Source: Niallia sp. FSL W8-0635
Lineage (GTDB): Bacteria; Bacillota; Bacilli; Bacillales; Cytobacillaceae
Reading direction: 5' to 3'
Assembly (NCBI RefSeq): GCF_038007965.1
Contig: NZ_JBBOYD010000001.1
Span: forward strand, 2,582,501 to 2,646,500
DNA: 64,000 nucleotides
The notes below the pieces were generated by a model that did not search any database, was not told where the DNA came from, and worked only from the letters and a program-made list of their open reading frames with translations. Positions 53,836-62,282 of the stretch are shown here, in pieces (position 1 is the first letter of the stretch; every line of letters begins with the position of its first letter). The position numbers were made by a program, and so were the translations under genes.

Positions 53836-54765
53836 TTATTCCAGTTTACATTCTTCAATAGGGACAGTAACAAATGATTCTATTACTGGATGTCTTAATG
53901 TTCTGCCATCCGTCCATTCTAGAAAGGAAATTTTCACAGTTAGTGCCGGCCTTAACCATACACCATCCTTCACATCAATTGAATGAAAGAATGGATTGTC
54001 TTTGATTACGATTTCTTCAATTGCTTTTGTAATTGCTCTCCAGTCCTTTGCAGTTAATTTTCCAGAACCTGCACTTCCTATATATATTAAATTACCTACC
54101 TTATCAAAAAGGCCAAGATGAAGGGAATGGACAGTCTTATTTTTCAATGTAACTCCACCTACAACAGCGATAAGATCTTGTTCCTTTTTCCGCTTTCTCC
54201 ATCTTGCATCCTTTCCGTCTAATACATATGTACTTTCCAGGTCCTTACAGACAATTCCTTCGAGGTGATGCTCCTCGCAAACCTTAAATAAACCATCTGT
54301 ATCCGAAAAACTTTCTACAAGACGAATTACTTCATTTTCTATAATGCTTTCTTGTAGAATACACTGTCTTTCATGTAGCGGCTTGTCTAATAGCCATTGG
54401 TCATCCGCATAAAGTATATCAAAAATCATATATGTTATCGGAACTTCTTCCTGCAATCGATTCACTCTCGCTACATTTCTAACACGATCACGCTTCATTA
54501 CTTCATAAAAGGAAGGCTTCCCATCTTGAAAAGCAATCACTTCCCCATCTAATATACAATTTTTAAGTCGAATATAAGAGCTTGTTTGAAGGAGCTCTGG
54601 ATATTGTTGCGTTCTTTCGTTTTTCTTTCTGTTAAATAATAGTGTTTTATCTCCGTCGTAATAGGTGATTATCCTTGTACCATCCCATTTCACCTGGGCA
54701 ATCCACTGATCACCTTTTGGAATGACATCTGTTAAAATTGGTTCAAATGGCTTTATTGGCTTCAT
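53836..54765 (-). CDS. ATP-dependent DNA ligase (NHEJ), stand-alone LigD ligase module
   Basis: 309 residues. Nucleotidyltransferase motif I VKWDGTR puts the adenylated lysine at K26; motif III and IIIa in LDGEVIAFQDGKPSFYEVMK, motif IV HLEGIVCKD and motif V WRKRKKEQ follow. The OB-fold ends DGRTLRHPVIESFV. It is a compact ligase like the LigD ligase domain, and should act with Ku and the adjacent polymerase. ATG 54765 is preceded by AAAGGATAAAATAA, which directly abuts a MITE-like repeat starting at 54781, so any original promoter has been displaced. Confidence 0.9.
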   Translation of the reverse strand: MKPIKPFEPILTDVIPKGDQWIAQVKWDGTRIITYYDGDKTLLFNRKKNERTQQYPELLQTSSYIRLKNCILDGEVIAFQDGKPSFYEVMKRDRVRNVARVNRLQEEVPITYMIFDILYADDQWLLDKPLHERQCILQESIIENEVIRLVESFSDTDGLFKVCEEHHLEGIVCKDLESTYVLDGKDARWRKRKKEQDLIAVVGGVTLKNKTVHSLHLGLFDKVGNLIYIGSAGSGKLTAKDWRAITKAIEEIVIKDNPFFHSIDVKDGVWLRPALTVKISFLEWTDGRTLRHPVIESFVTVPIEECKLE

Positions 54766-54780
54766 TTATTTTATCCTTTT

Positions 54781-54984
54781 GCTGTTTTCTGAACGATTGT
54801 TGCTTTTTCAATAGGAAATTAAATGGATTAGAAATACGGAACAGCCTGAATACTCGTATACACCAAAGGAATTAGCGAGTGGAGAAGCGCTAGTGATGCC
54901 TGTGGAGGATTAAGCATTTCCCCATGGGAAGCGAAGTGTATTTAGGAAGCGGGTCATAGCAACAAATTTTTGAAAACAGCCTAT
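54781..54984. repeat. MITE-like repeat, complete copy A
   Basis: About 204 bases bounded by inverted arms: GCTGTTTTCTGAACGATTGT at the left and CAACAAATTTTTGAAAACAG then CC at the right. The interior has CAGCCTGAATAC, GCCTGTGGAGGATTA-type and GCGAAGTGTATTTAGG segments, as in the halves at 57202 and 59046. No coding capacity. Confidence 0.8.
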
Positions 54985-55339
54985 CCTTTTTATTCTTACC
55001 ATTTACTAATAGATAAATAATATACAGTAATATTCATATTCATTTAGAGTTTTAATTAATCCATTTGAGATGATGAGACCATCATTCAGCTTAATGGATT
55101 AAGAAGAGGAAAAAGCTCCTTACAAAATGTCTAAGAATTCTATTTTGAGGTGCTTTTCTTAAAATATGTGCCGATTTGACAGTGGCGAGTGGCGTGGGAA
55201 TCGTTATTGGTATCTAAAATGGAAAATCCTTATTTATATAAAGCCTCACCACATACTTTTAATACGGTTCACCGTCATGCATTAAAATGAGGTTCTCTTG
55301 GACTCACTCCCTTTTAAATAAGGTGTTTTGTCCTGAGTC
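54985..55339. other. gene-free stretch between repeats
   Basis: About 355 bases with no supported gene. It has the look of degraded coding sequence but no family could be recognised in any frame. Confidence 0.4.
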
Positions 55340-55552
55340 GAGTCACCGGCAAATGGAAAATAAGCGGAAGTTTTCCGGTTAAATGCAGAATGATGCTTGT
55401 TTTGGGGTAAATAAGGGAAGGTATTCCGATTATGCAAAGCAAAAGCTCCCTTTTTCGTATTTTTTGTGGCAATAGGCGGAATCTCTCCGTCTATTTAAGC
55501 CTTTTTTAATAATAATTACTAAATAAGCGAAATTTTTCCGTCTATTTTTCAA
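55340..55552. repeat. array of four short imperfect palindromes (REP-like)
   Basis: Four hairpin-forming units near 55359, 55409, 55473 and 55524 share a consensus of the form AATAAGCGGAAttTTCCGtcTATT. Units are spaced about 50-58 bases apart. The fourth and third also carry T-runs, so some may act as terminators. Confidence 0.6.
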
Positions 55553-55762
55553 CTTAGGTACTTTGCCTTCTCCCTCTACCGATAAGTACGAACCTTCAAT
55601 ACTCAAAACGGCATTACGAATGACAGAAGACTTGACATGATTGCTATGCCAAAGGTCAAAATCCATCACGCATCTCACCACAAAATTATATTTTTCAATA
55701 TGTGTTCTCAAATGTTCTGCAATTTTTGGGTCATCCTCAACAATCATAATTTTTTGCATCAT
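55546..55762 (-). pseudogene. response regulator remnant with internal deletion
   Basis: MMQKIMIVEDDPKIAEHLRT followed by HIEKYNFVV is a clear receiver N-terminus (acidic pocket ED) of an OmpR-type response regulator. After about 35 residues the rest of the receiver is missing and the frame continues with SSVIRNAVLSIEGSYLSVEG, which resembles the start of the DNA-binding domain. It then runs into the short-palindrome array. No functional protein is expected. No histidine kinase gene is adjacent. Confidence 0.65.
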
Positions 55763-55901
55763 TATTCACTCCTTGTATCAGATACCATTATGGCACAATA
55801 GGCTTAAAGTCAGCCATATTTATCTCGTTACTGTCCATTAGCAAATTCAATAATAATAAAAAACCAACACTATCCCTCTTTCTTCCGCCTTACTTTATGC
55901 A

Positions 55902-55965
55902 AGAAAAAAGGTCAGTACGTATTATAACGAAATGTGACTTCGTTATAATACGCCTAACCTTTTCA
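55902..55965 (-). terminator. intrinsic terminator of dapF
   Basis: CGTATTATAACGAA pairs perfectly over 14 bases with TTCGTTATAATACG around a seven-base loop, with outer AAGGT/ACCTT. Minus-strand tail ACCTTTTTTC. Confidence 0.92.
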
Positions 55966-55998
55966 TCCGATACTTATTGGAGCATACTATTCGATCTT

Positions 55999-56985
55999 TT
56001 ACTTTAAATGATCCTCTACATATTTTTTTGCATCATCTTGTAGTTTCTTATATTGAATAGCTTCTTCTTCGTAATAAGTCTTTTCTCCAACCTCGAAGCT
56101 TTCAATTGCATCCCAATCTATAGATACCACTGCATGAAAAACATAAGTGGCATTTCCAATTAAATCAATTCGATATTGATTATCTTGATGATGAACATAA
56201 CAACGAACTTTTCCACCATTATTATATACATCAACATAGCGATTTTCTTCGTTATAACCATTTAATATGGATACAAGAGTTGATGCACTCATAGCGGTTC
56301 CACATGCATTAGTGAAGCCAACTCCTCTTTCATATGTTCGAACATAAATACTACCTTTTTCTAATATCGAAACAAAGCTAACATTAACTCCGTCTGGAAA
56401 ATATTCATTTGCACCATTCACATATTTACTTAATATTTCTTGTACATTAGAATCAAGAACATCCTTATTCACAATGGTAATTAAATGCGGATTTGGTACT
56501 GCTAAAGCAGTAAATAGCAAATCTTCATGCAGTCCTGGAATTTTCTCATTCAGTAGTGTATCTGTTTCTACATACAATGGAAGATCTTTAGTTTGAAAGG
56601 AAACGGGTGATATTTCTACCAAATAGGTAGGAATATTAGGATAAATTTCTGCTTCATTTTTCACTTCTAAATTAGCTTTCATCGTTTCAATCAAAGCCTC
56701 TTCCACTTGAAGCAATTCACATACATAACGAGCAACACAACGAATGCCATTTCCACACATAGATGCCTCTGATCCATCTGCGTTAAACACTCTCATTCTT
56801 GCATCAGCTACTTGACTTGGCATTACATAAAGGATTCCATCTGCACCTAAGGAAGATGTTCTGTTGCATAGTGCTTTAGCTAATTCTGCTCTTTCTTCTT
56901 CTGAAAATTGATAAGCATCTGAAATCTCATCTATAATTAAAAAATCATTTCCACTACCATGACATTTTGTAATTTTAATATTCAT
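55999..56985 (-). CDS. dapF: diaminopimelate epimerase DapF
   Basis: 328 residues. The two catalytic cysteines sit in ASMCGNGIRCVARYV and TNACGTAMSASTLV; HGSGNDFLIIDE at the N-terminus and GVNVSFV complete the family pattern. Interconverts LL- and meso-diaminopimelate for lysine and peptidoglycan. The protein is 40-50 residues longer than the usual 274-288, through a charged C-terminal tail (EEEAIQYKKLQDDAKKYVED). ATG 56985 after TTGGAGGAATTGGGAAA. Stand-alone, between repeat elements. Confidence 0.94.
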   Translation of the reverse strand: MNIKITKCHGSGNDFLIIDEISDAYQFSEEERAELAKALCNRTSSLGADGILYVMPSQVADARMRVFNADGSEASMCGNGIRCVARYVCELLQVEEALIETMKANLEVKNEAEIYPNIPTYLVEISPVSFQTKDLPLYVETDTLLNEKIPGLHEDLLFTALAVPNPHLITIVNKDVLDSNVQEILSKYVNGANEYFPDGVNVSFVSILEKGSIYVRTYERGVGFTNACGTAMSASTLVSILNGYNEENRYVDVYNNGGKVRCYVHHQDNQYRIDLIGNATYVFHAVVSIDWDAIESFEVGEKTYYEEEAIQYKKLQDDAKKYVEDHLK

Positions 56986-57084
56986 TTTCCCAATTCCTCC
57001 AAGATAATTTCAATCTTCTTTCATTTTACTGTTCCTGTTCCTAACCTGCAATCAATTCTTACTATTATAAAAAATGAATAATAA

Positions 57085-57126
57085 CAAAAAAGCCTTAACA
57101 ACTTTTTAGTAATGTCGTTAAGGCTT
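57085..57126 (-). terminator. intrinsic terminator upstream of dapF
   Basis: Minus strand AAGCCTTAAC pairs with GTTAAGGCTT and ends in TTTTTT. No intact gene lies upstream of it on this strand before the repeat at 57202, so it may be an orphan terminator or part of the dapF leader. Confidence 0.7.
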
Positions 57127-57201
57127 CATATAAATGGTCACCCTGATGCTTCCATCTAAATACCGTTAGCTGCTAATAGGGGGAAAATTCATTTTTTTCT
57201 A

Positions 57202-57287
57202 TAGGCTGTTTTCTAAAAGATTGTTGCTATCTCAATAGAAAAAATCAATTAATGAGGATATCTGAGCAGCCTGAATACACGTAGACT
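57202..57287. repeat. MITE-like repeat, left half of a copy split by the IS110 element
   Basis: AGGCTGTTTTCTAAAAGATT then GTTGCTAT match the left arm of copy A and the inverted right arm at 59178. The interior GCAGCCTGAATACACGTAGACTC breaks off at 57287, exactly where the IS sequence starts. Confidence 0.8.
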
Positions 57288-57419
57288 CCCTCCGGAAAAG
57301 TTGATATACCAACGTTTGTAGTTGATTATTTGTGAAATAAAAAATTTTTTTTAAACTTATTTCAGACTTATCACAGGTGGTTTTGCCCATTATTTTAAAT
57401 AACTGGAAAATAAGAGGAC

Positions 57420-57651
57420 GCTACGCTAGAGTCAATAGGAATTAATTAACAAATGTACATTATTCGATGCACTTTGGTCTCTACTATTCTTATGAGAACG
57501 TACCCTCCCATGTCTCTTAGCGTCGCGCGCTTACATTCCTTCGTTTGGTCTCATCATAAGGTAGAGGCTGGCATTCTGCTCCTGTATGGACTCTAAGTCG
57601 TATGTCTTTTTATAAGCCAGCTATTGTGTCATCTTGTGAATAACTGTTTAA
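57420..57651 (-). ncRNA. candidate bridge RNA region of the IS110 element
   Basis: A non-coding stretch downstream of the transposase, on its strand, with RNA-like structure: CTTATGATGAGA pairs with TCTCATAAG (57565 and 57495 regions) around an internal GCGCGCG segment. The plus-strand string CTCCTGT (57579-57585) is identical to the right insertion junction (59044-59050) and GACTC (57589-57593) to the left junction, as might be expected of target-guide loops. IS110-family elements encode such bridge RNAs in one non-coding end. The ends of the RNA and its fold were not computed. Confidence 0.5.
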
Positions 57652-58944
57652 TTAAGCTCTACCTTGGATAAGTTTGGGTTGGAGTACGGAAAGATCCTTT
57701 CTCATCCGTTCTCCATCAAATAAAACTTTATGGTGACTTAACCCATGAAAAACTTTCAATAGTTTACTACAGAGTATAACAAGTGCCTCTTTTTTCTTTA
57801 GTGGATTATTTGTCCTAGTAATATAATATTGATATAAATCGTGAAAGACCTTATTGTTTCGGATTAAAGGTAGTACTGCCCGATAGAGAAGAGATCGTAG
57901 CTTTCTTCTTCCTCGCTTTGAAAGACTTTTTCGACCAATATACTCTCCAGAAGAATTATCTCGTAATGTTAATCCCGCTAATTTTATGAGCTGGCGTGGA
58001 TGTTGATAGTTCTGGAGAGATCCTACTTCTGACAGTAAATCAATCACTGTCTCTTCCCCAATACCTGGAACCGATAAGAGATAGTGGAATTCTGCTAGGT
58101 TTTCCACCATTTCTTTTAACTCTTGATTCACTATTTCTAACTGATTTGTATATAGTTCATATTTTTGTATCAACATAACAATTTCCATTCGTGCCATTTC
58201 AACGCCTTCTTTTAAGCCGATGGATTGTTCTGCAGCCTTTATTAACTTGGCTATTTTGGGTCTTGCTGGATAGGCAAGATGTTCTTTATCTCGGTAGAAA
58301 GTGATCAACTCTTCTACTTCCCGTCCTACTAAGTCTACTGGTAAAGGCGTCTGTTTTAACACCGCACAGGCATTCTTTCCTAACTCTTTAAAAGCAGTAT
58401 GAAATTCAGGGAAATACCGGTCTGTCCATCGAATGATCTGGTTTTTTACTTTCGCTATTTCTTTCTTCACACTCCCCCGAATAGAAGATCCTTGTCTAAG
58501 TTCTGCTTCTATTCCTTCCAGCTTGCGAATGTGACTAAAATAGCCGTTTGTGATTAATTTGGCAATAACTCTCGCATCTTTCTTATCATTCTTAGTTTGG
58601 AGATTGTCATCCAATTCCTTCGATCGTTTTACATGTAAGGGATTGACAATGACGTAACGAATGCCTTTGGAGGCAAGAAATGCAGCGAGATTCATCCAAT
58701 AATGACCAGTAGGTTCAAAACCAATCAAAAGATCCTTTTTTTGATGTTTTTTCAACAATTGATGTAAGTGAATATAAAATTGTTGAAAGCCTTGATTAGA
58801 CTGTTGGACGGAGAATGATTTACTTAATTCCCGTCCTCTATCATCCACTGCACAAGCATAATGAGTTCTTTTGGCTATATCAATGCCCAAGATAAGAGTA
58901 GAATTAGTGACTTGATTTATTCGTTGATTACGATTATTATTCAT
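57652..58944 (-). CDS. IS110-family transposase (DEDD recombinase)
   Basis: 430 residues from ATG 58944, preceded by CAAGGAGAATCTACT; upstream in-frame codons belong to the repeat. N-terminal RuvC-like domain with D22 (GIDIAK), E77 (FEPTGHY), D120 and D123 (NDKKDAR). C-terminal Tnp domain with SVPGIGEETVIDLLSEVGSL, the GLTLRDNSSGEY segment carrying the candidate catalytic serine (S331/S332) and KRGRRKLRSLLY. The protein is full length with no frameshift, so the element may be active. Confidence 0.95.
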   Translation of the reverse strand: MNNNRNQRINQVTNSTLILGIDIAKRTHYACAVDDRGRELSKSFSVQQSNQGFQQFYIHLHQLLKKHQKKDLLIGFEPTGHYWMNLAAFLASKGIRYVIVNPLHVKRSKELDDNLQTKNDKKDARVIAKLITNGYFSHIRKLEGIEAELRQGSSIRGSVKKEIAKVKNQIIRWTDRYFPEFHTAFKELGKNACAVLKQTPLPVDLVGREVEELITFYRDKEHLAYPARPKIAKLIKAAEQSIGLKEGVEMARMEIVMLIQKYELYTNQLEIVNQELKEMVENLAEFHYLLSVPGIGEETVIDLLSEVGSLQNYQHPRQLIKLAGLTLRDNSSGEYIGRKSLSKRGRRKLRSLLYRAVLPLIRNNKVFHDLYQYYITRTNNPLKKKEALVILCSKLLKVFHGLSHHKVLFDGERMRKDLSVLQPKLIQGRA

Positions 58945-59045
58945 AGTAGATTCTCCTTGATGCGTATTGATTGGCGTTGATACATGCATCATATCGGAGG
59001 ATCTTTTTTTATGCAAGCCCCTAAAACTAACCTCACAGGAATGCT

Positions 59046-59178
59046 CCTGTGGGATTAGCGAGACAGCCTGAGACCCTGCAGGCGGAAGCAGACCGCGGCT
59101 CAGCGCGAGCCCCACGGAAAGCGGAGTGTATTCAGGCTGCGGCTCATAGCAACAAACTTTACGAAAACAGCCTTTCTA
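59046..59178. repeat. MITE-like repeat, right half of the split copy
   Basis: CCTGTGGGATTAGCGAGACA through to GCAACAAACTTTACGAAAAC then AGCC is the right half of the repeat. The segment is GC-rich, with CCGCGG and GCGCGAGC typical of this family. Its end arm is the inverted counterpart of 57202-57229. Confidence 0.8.
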
Positions 59179-59215
59179 TAAAAAGCTTGAACTTAATTAA
59201 GAGGATATATCAACA

Positions 59216-60451
59216 TTATAAATAATCATCATCCAAAAGCTTCTTTGCCCACGAAATGGATTCTGCATATACTTTAAATAATTCTTTTTCCGGAATATTT
59301 AAGTCTTTACAACCATGACCAATACTTGTCCAGTCAGCCGTTTCCGCAGCAATTACCAATTGAAGCACATCTCGTTGGATATTTTTCTCTCCTGATAATG
59401 CTTGAACAATCGTTTCATCTAATGGTAAATCGGAAAGAATCTCTTTCCTCTCTCTATTCATAATAGTATCCATAAGAGAAAACATTCCTGTTAAAAAAAA
59501 ACTGCCATATTCCAATCTTCCTGGAATTAGCTTTGCTACCGATTCACACATTTTGGAACGGATTAAACAATTATGCATAACTTCAAAAGAGATACCATTC
59601 TTCCAATTATTTTCACGAATAGTTAGGATGTAAATCCATTTTTGAAGCTCTATAAGCCCAATATAAATAATGGCATGTTTAATACTAGTCACTTTTTGTT
59701 TCATCCCATAACCTAGTGTATTTATTAATTTTAATAGTTTATAGGACAAGGATATATCCTGTTCAATTAATTTTGATATACGATCAATATTTGGACTTTC
59801 ATCATTCAACAGTTCCAATATTTTGAAATACGTATGAATATAAATTGGCACATCATGAGAAGTCATAATCAACGGTCTTGAAAAATAGTAGCCTTGAAAA
59901 TAATGATAGCCACTGTTTTTAGCTTGTTCATAATCCTCTCTCGTTTCAAGTTTTTCAGCAATCAATTCAATTTCATGTTTTTTTGCCAACGTTTCCAATT
60001 CTGTCCGTAGCTCCATTGTCGTTTGCTGGAAATCGACTTTAATCATATCTGCTAGTAGTAATAACGAGTAGGAGTATCGATTGCTTTTGTCAAAAATAAA
60101 ATCATCTAAGGCTAATTTATAGCCTAATTGTTTAAGTTCTAAACAAATATCGATTATTTTTTGACTAGGGATAACTGTTTCTAGAATTTCTATTACAATA
60201 TCCCTTGGTTGAAAATATGTAGGTAGCCTTAATTCTAATAAATTTTCTGTAAAATTAATGAAACAAGGCTTTCCATCTGACAGTTTATCCATTCCAATAT
60301 TAAAGAAACTATTAATAAGGACGTCCGTAGTCGCCTGATCACCATTCACATTTGGAAATGAATTGATATTATTCTGTCTATAAAGTAATTCATATCCATA
60401 AACTTCTTCCATTCGATTAAATAGTGGCTGTCTCGCCACAAAAACTTCCAT
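59216..60451 (-). CDS. EAL and HDOD domain protein (YuxH-like)
   Basis: 411 residues. An N-terminal EAL-like domain (residues about 1-190: VARQPLFNRMEEVYGYELLY, then KLALDDFIFD, DMIKVDF, AEKLETREDYEQA) followed by an HDOD domain from about residue 200 (LELLNDESPNIDRISKLIEQ, SLSYKLLKLINTLGYG). The EAL signature reads YELLYR, and the metal site is incomplete, so c-di-GMP hydrolysis is unlikely; it may bind a ligand or signalling partner. Similar to B. subtilis YuxH. ATG 60451 after GGAGGTAAAGGAATGG-type sequence. Confidence 0.87.
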   Translation of the reverse strand: MEVFVARQPLFNRMEEVYGYELLYRQNNINSFPNVNGDQATTDVLINSFFNIGMDKLSDGKPCFINFTENLLELRLPTYFQPRDIVIEILETVIPSQKIIDICLELKQLGYKLALDDFIFDKSNRYSYSLLLLADMIKVDFQQTTMELRTELETLAKKHEIELIAEKLETREDYEQAKNSGYHYFQGYYFSRPLIMTSHDVPIYIHTYFKILELLNDESPNIDRISKLIEQDISLSYKLLKLINTLGYGMKQKVTSIKHAIIYIGLIELQKWIYILTIRENNWKNGISFEVMHNCLIRSKMCESVAKLIPGRLEYGSFFLTGMFSLMDTIMNRERKEILSDLPLDETIVQALSGEKNIQRDVLQLVIAAETADWTSIGHGCKDLNIPEKELFKVYAESISWAKKLLDDDYL

Positions 60452-60611
60452 TCCTTTACCTCCGTCAATCTATTTATTGTCATTTTAATAAATTTACAAG
60501 CAGAAGGTTGTCGAACCTTGAGTGTTAGATAACAAATTTTATCGATTTAATTGTCTTATTTTGATTTATTTTAGGGGTATCTAAGTTGCAGTTTATAAAT
60601 GATGATAAGAA

Positions 60612-60690
60612 CCATCCTTTATGATGGCTTTTAGTATGTATACTAACAAGCCATCATAAAGAAGAAATACCTTCTAACATAAAGGATGGA
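60612..60690. repeat. long near-perfect hairpin with an alternative pairing arm
   Basis: CTTTATGATGGCTT (60617-60630) pairs perfectly with AAGCCATCATAAAG (60648-60661), and the inner TTAGTA..TACTAA extends the stem to the loop. CCATCCTTTATG (60612-60623) can instead pair with CATAAAGGATGG (60678-60689). It lies between the stop of the purine permease and the EAL-HDOD start. Confidence 0.7.
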
Positions 60691-60703
60691 ACTTTGTCTT
60701 TGA

Positions 60704-62002
60704 TTAATGTGTATATTGAAGAACAAAATTAATCAAAAACAGTGAGGATATAAAATACAAAGGTAGTGAAACTTCTTTCGCTTTACCTAATGCTATTTTC
60801 AAAATTGGGTAAAGAATAAATCCTATTGCCATCCCATCAGCGATACTGTAGGTAAATGGAATCATGGCGATAATAAAGAAACTCGGAAAACTTTCACTTA
60901 AATCCTTTAAATCCAGGTTACGGATATTTTGTAGCATTAATCCTCCAATAATAATTAAAATCGGCGCTATAGCACTGTCTGAAATTAACTTAATGACAGG
61001 GATAATAAACGCAGAACAAAGAAATAAAATTCCTGTTGTTACCGCTGTCAACCCAGTTCTTCCACCTGCAGTCATACTTGCAGAGCTTTCCACTGTTGCT
61101 ACAGTTGGACTTGTGCCAAAAAAACTGGAAAGAAATACAGAAATAGAATTAGCTCGAAAAGCTTTTGTAAAACGTTCTGGTCTATTAATATTTTGCACAT
61201 GATTATTTACCAGTCCAATATTCTCAAAAACAAGCACCATTGTTAGAGAAAATACAGCAATCCAGAATGGAATCGTTAGTAGTTTATCAAAAGACATATG
61301 GCCAAACACATTTAAATACTCTTCAACATGAATAGCTTGACTATTTCCGCCACTAAAATCAATTAAGCCAAATCCCCAAGCAATGAGTGTCCCAACAATA
61401 ATCGTAATAAGGAAGTTTCCTTTCACATTTCTTAAAAATAAAACAATACTTATTAAAAATGTGATTACCGTTGCTAATACATGTAAATCATTAAAAGACC
61501 CCAATGCAATAATGGAATTTGTTCCTCTTTCTACAATCCCGCCTTTTTCCAAACCAATTAACATTAGAAATAGACCTAATCCAACCGTAATCGATTCTTT
61601 TAAAGAAACGGGGATGGAGTCACTCACAATCTTAGCTAGTTTCGTAAAGGCAACAATCATAAACAGAATGCCTGAGACAAATACTACTGCCAAAGCTTCT
61701 TGCCAAGTCAAATCCATTGATTTTACAATCGTATAAGAAAATAAAGCATTTATGCCCATACCAGGAACAAGCAAAACTGGGACATTTCCGTAAAACCCCA
61801 TTAAAAAACAACCTACAACAGAAGTAAGAATGGTTGCAATTATTGCAGCTTCTAACGGAATTCCTGCTTCTGCCAAAATTAACGAATTTACTACCACAAT
61901 GTATACGACTGTGAAAAATCCAATAATCCCTGCCAGTACTTCCCTTTTAATGGTTGTTTGGCTTTCCTTTAGCTGAAAAAATGAAAAAATATAATCTTTC
62001 AT
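60704..62002 (-). CDS. NCS2-family purine permease (AzgA-type)
   Basis: 432 residues with 12-14 TM segments. The N-terminal AGIIGFFTVVYIVVVNSLIL, VLLVPGMGINALFSYTIV and the substrate-site segment SFFGTSPTVATVESSASMTA followed by GGRTGLTA are the AzgA (PbuG/AdeP) hallmarks. Imports hypoxanthine, guanine or adenine with protons. No purine riboswitch was found upstream. ATG 62002 has only a weak TAGGTATTTCAG ribosome binding site. Confidence 0.9.
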   Translation of the reverse strand: MKDYIFSFFQLKESQTTIKREVLAGIIGFFTVVYIVVVNSLILAEAGIPLEAAIIATILTSVVGCFLMGFYGNVPVLLVPGMGINALFSYTIVKSMDLTWQEALAVVFVSGILFMIVAFTKLAKIVSDSIPVSLKESITVGLGLFLMLIGLEKGGIVERGTNSIIALGSFNDLHVLATVITFLISIVLFLRNVKGNFLITIIVGTLIAWGFGLIDFSGGNSQAIHVEEYLNVFGHMSFDKLLTIPFWIAVFSLTMVLVFENIGLVNNHVQNINRPERFTKAFRANSISVFLSSFFGTSPTVATVESSASMTAGGRTGLTAVTTGILFLCSAFIIPVIKLISDSAIAPILIIIGGLMLQNIRNLDLKDLSESFPSFFIIAMIPFTYSIADGMAIGFILYPILKIALGKAKEVSLPLYFISSLFLINFVLQYTH

Positions 62003-62282
62003 CTGAAATACCTATTTAGTTATAGCCCTCTCCCTACCCGCTTCCCCTAAACACAAGAAAATCCTGTCAGAAATTGACATGACTTTTATCATTTACTAGG
62101 GTAGCCACAAGAATTTATGATAGCAGATTACCATTACTTTGCCAATATTTTTTAGGATAAAATACTTACTTTTTCCTACTTTTCTCTTTTTGTTATTCTA
62201 TTTCATAGTAAATTATTCTTATACGGCAATTTGTTTCAAGTAAGTGAAACTTTTTCCATCCTCCATACGTCCATTTGAGAAA

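Larger units (their letters stand above)
57288..59045 (-). mobile_element. IS110-family insertion sequence
   Basis: About 1.76 kb between the two halves of a MITE-like repeat. Joining GTAGACT (57281-57287 region) with CCTGTGGGATTAG (59046 on) restores a continuous repeat like the family consensus. CTCC occurs at both junctions, compatible with a short core dinucleotide such as CT. No perfect terminal inverted repeats are seen, as usual for this family. The element has a long (about 360 bases) non-coding end after the transposase and a short (about 100 bases) end before it. Exact boundaries are inferred from the repeat interruption. Confidence 0.8.

Noticed and set aside
58945..59115. 57-codon N-terminal extension of the transposase
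   Set aside because: The peptide crosses the repeat and the left non-coding end of the element; a good ribosome binding site exists only before ATG 58944.
62003..62282. Purine riboswitch upstream of the NCS2 permease
   Set aside because: The conserved loop sequences of the purine aptamer are absent; only a short TGTCA/TGACA hairpin is seen.
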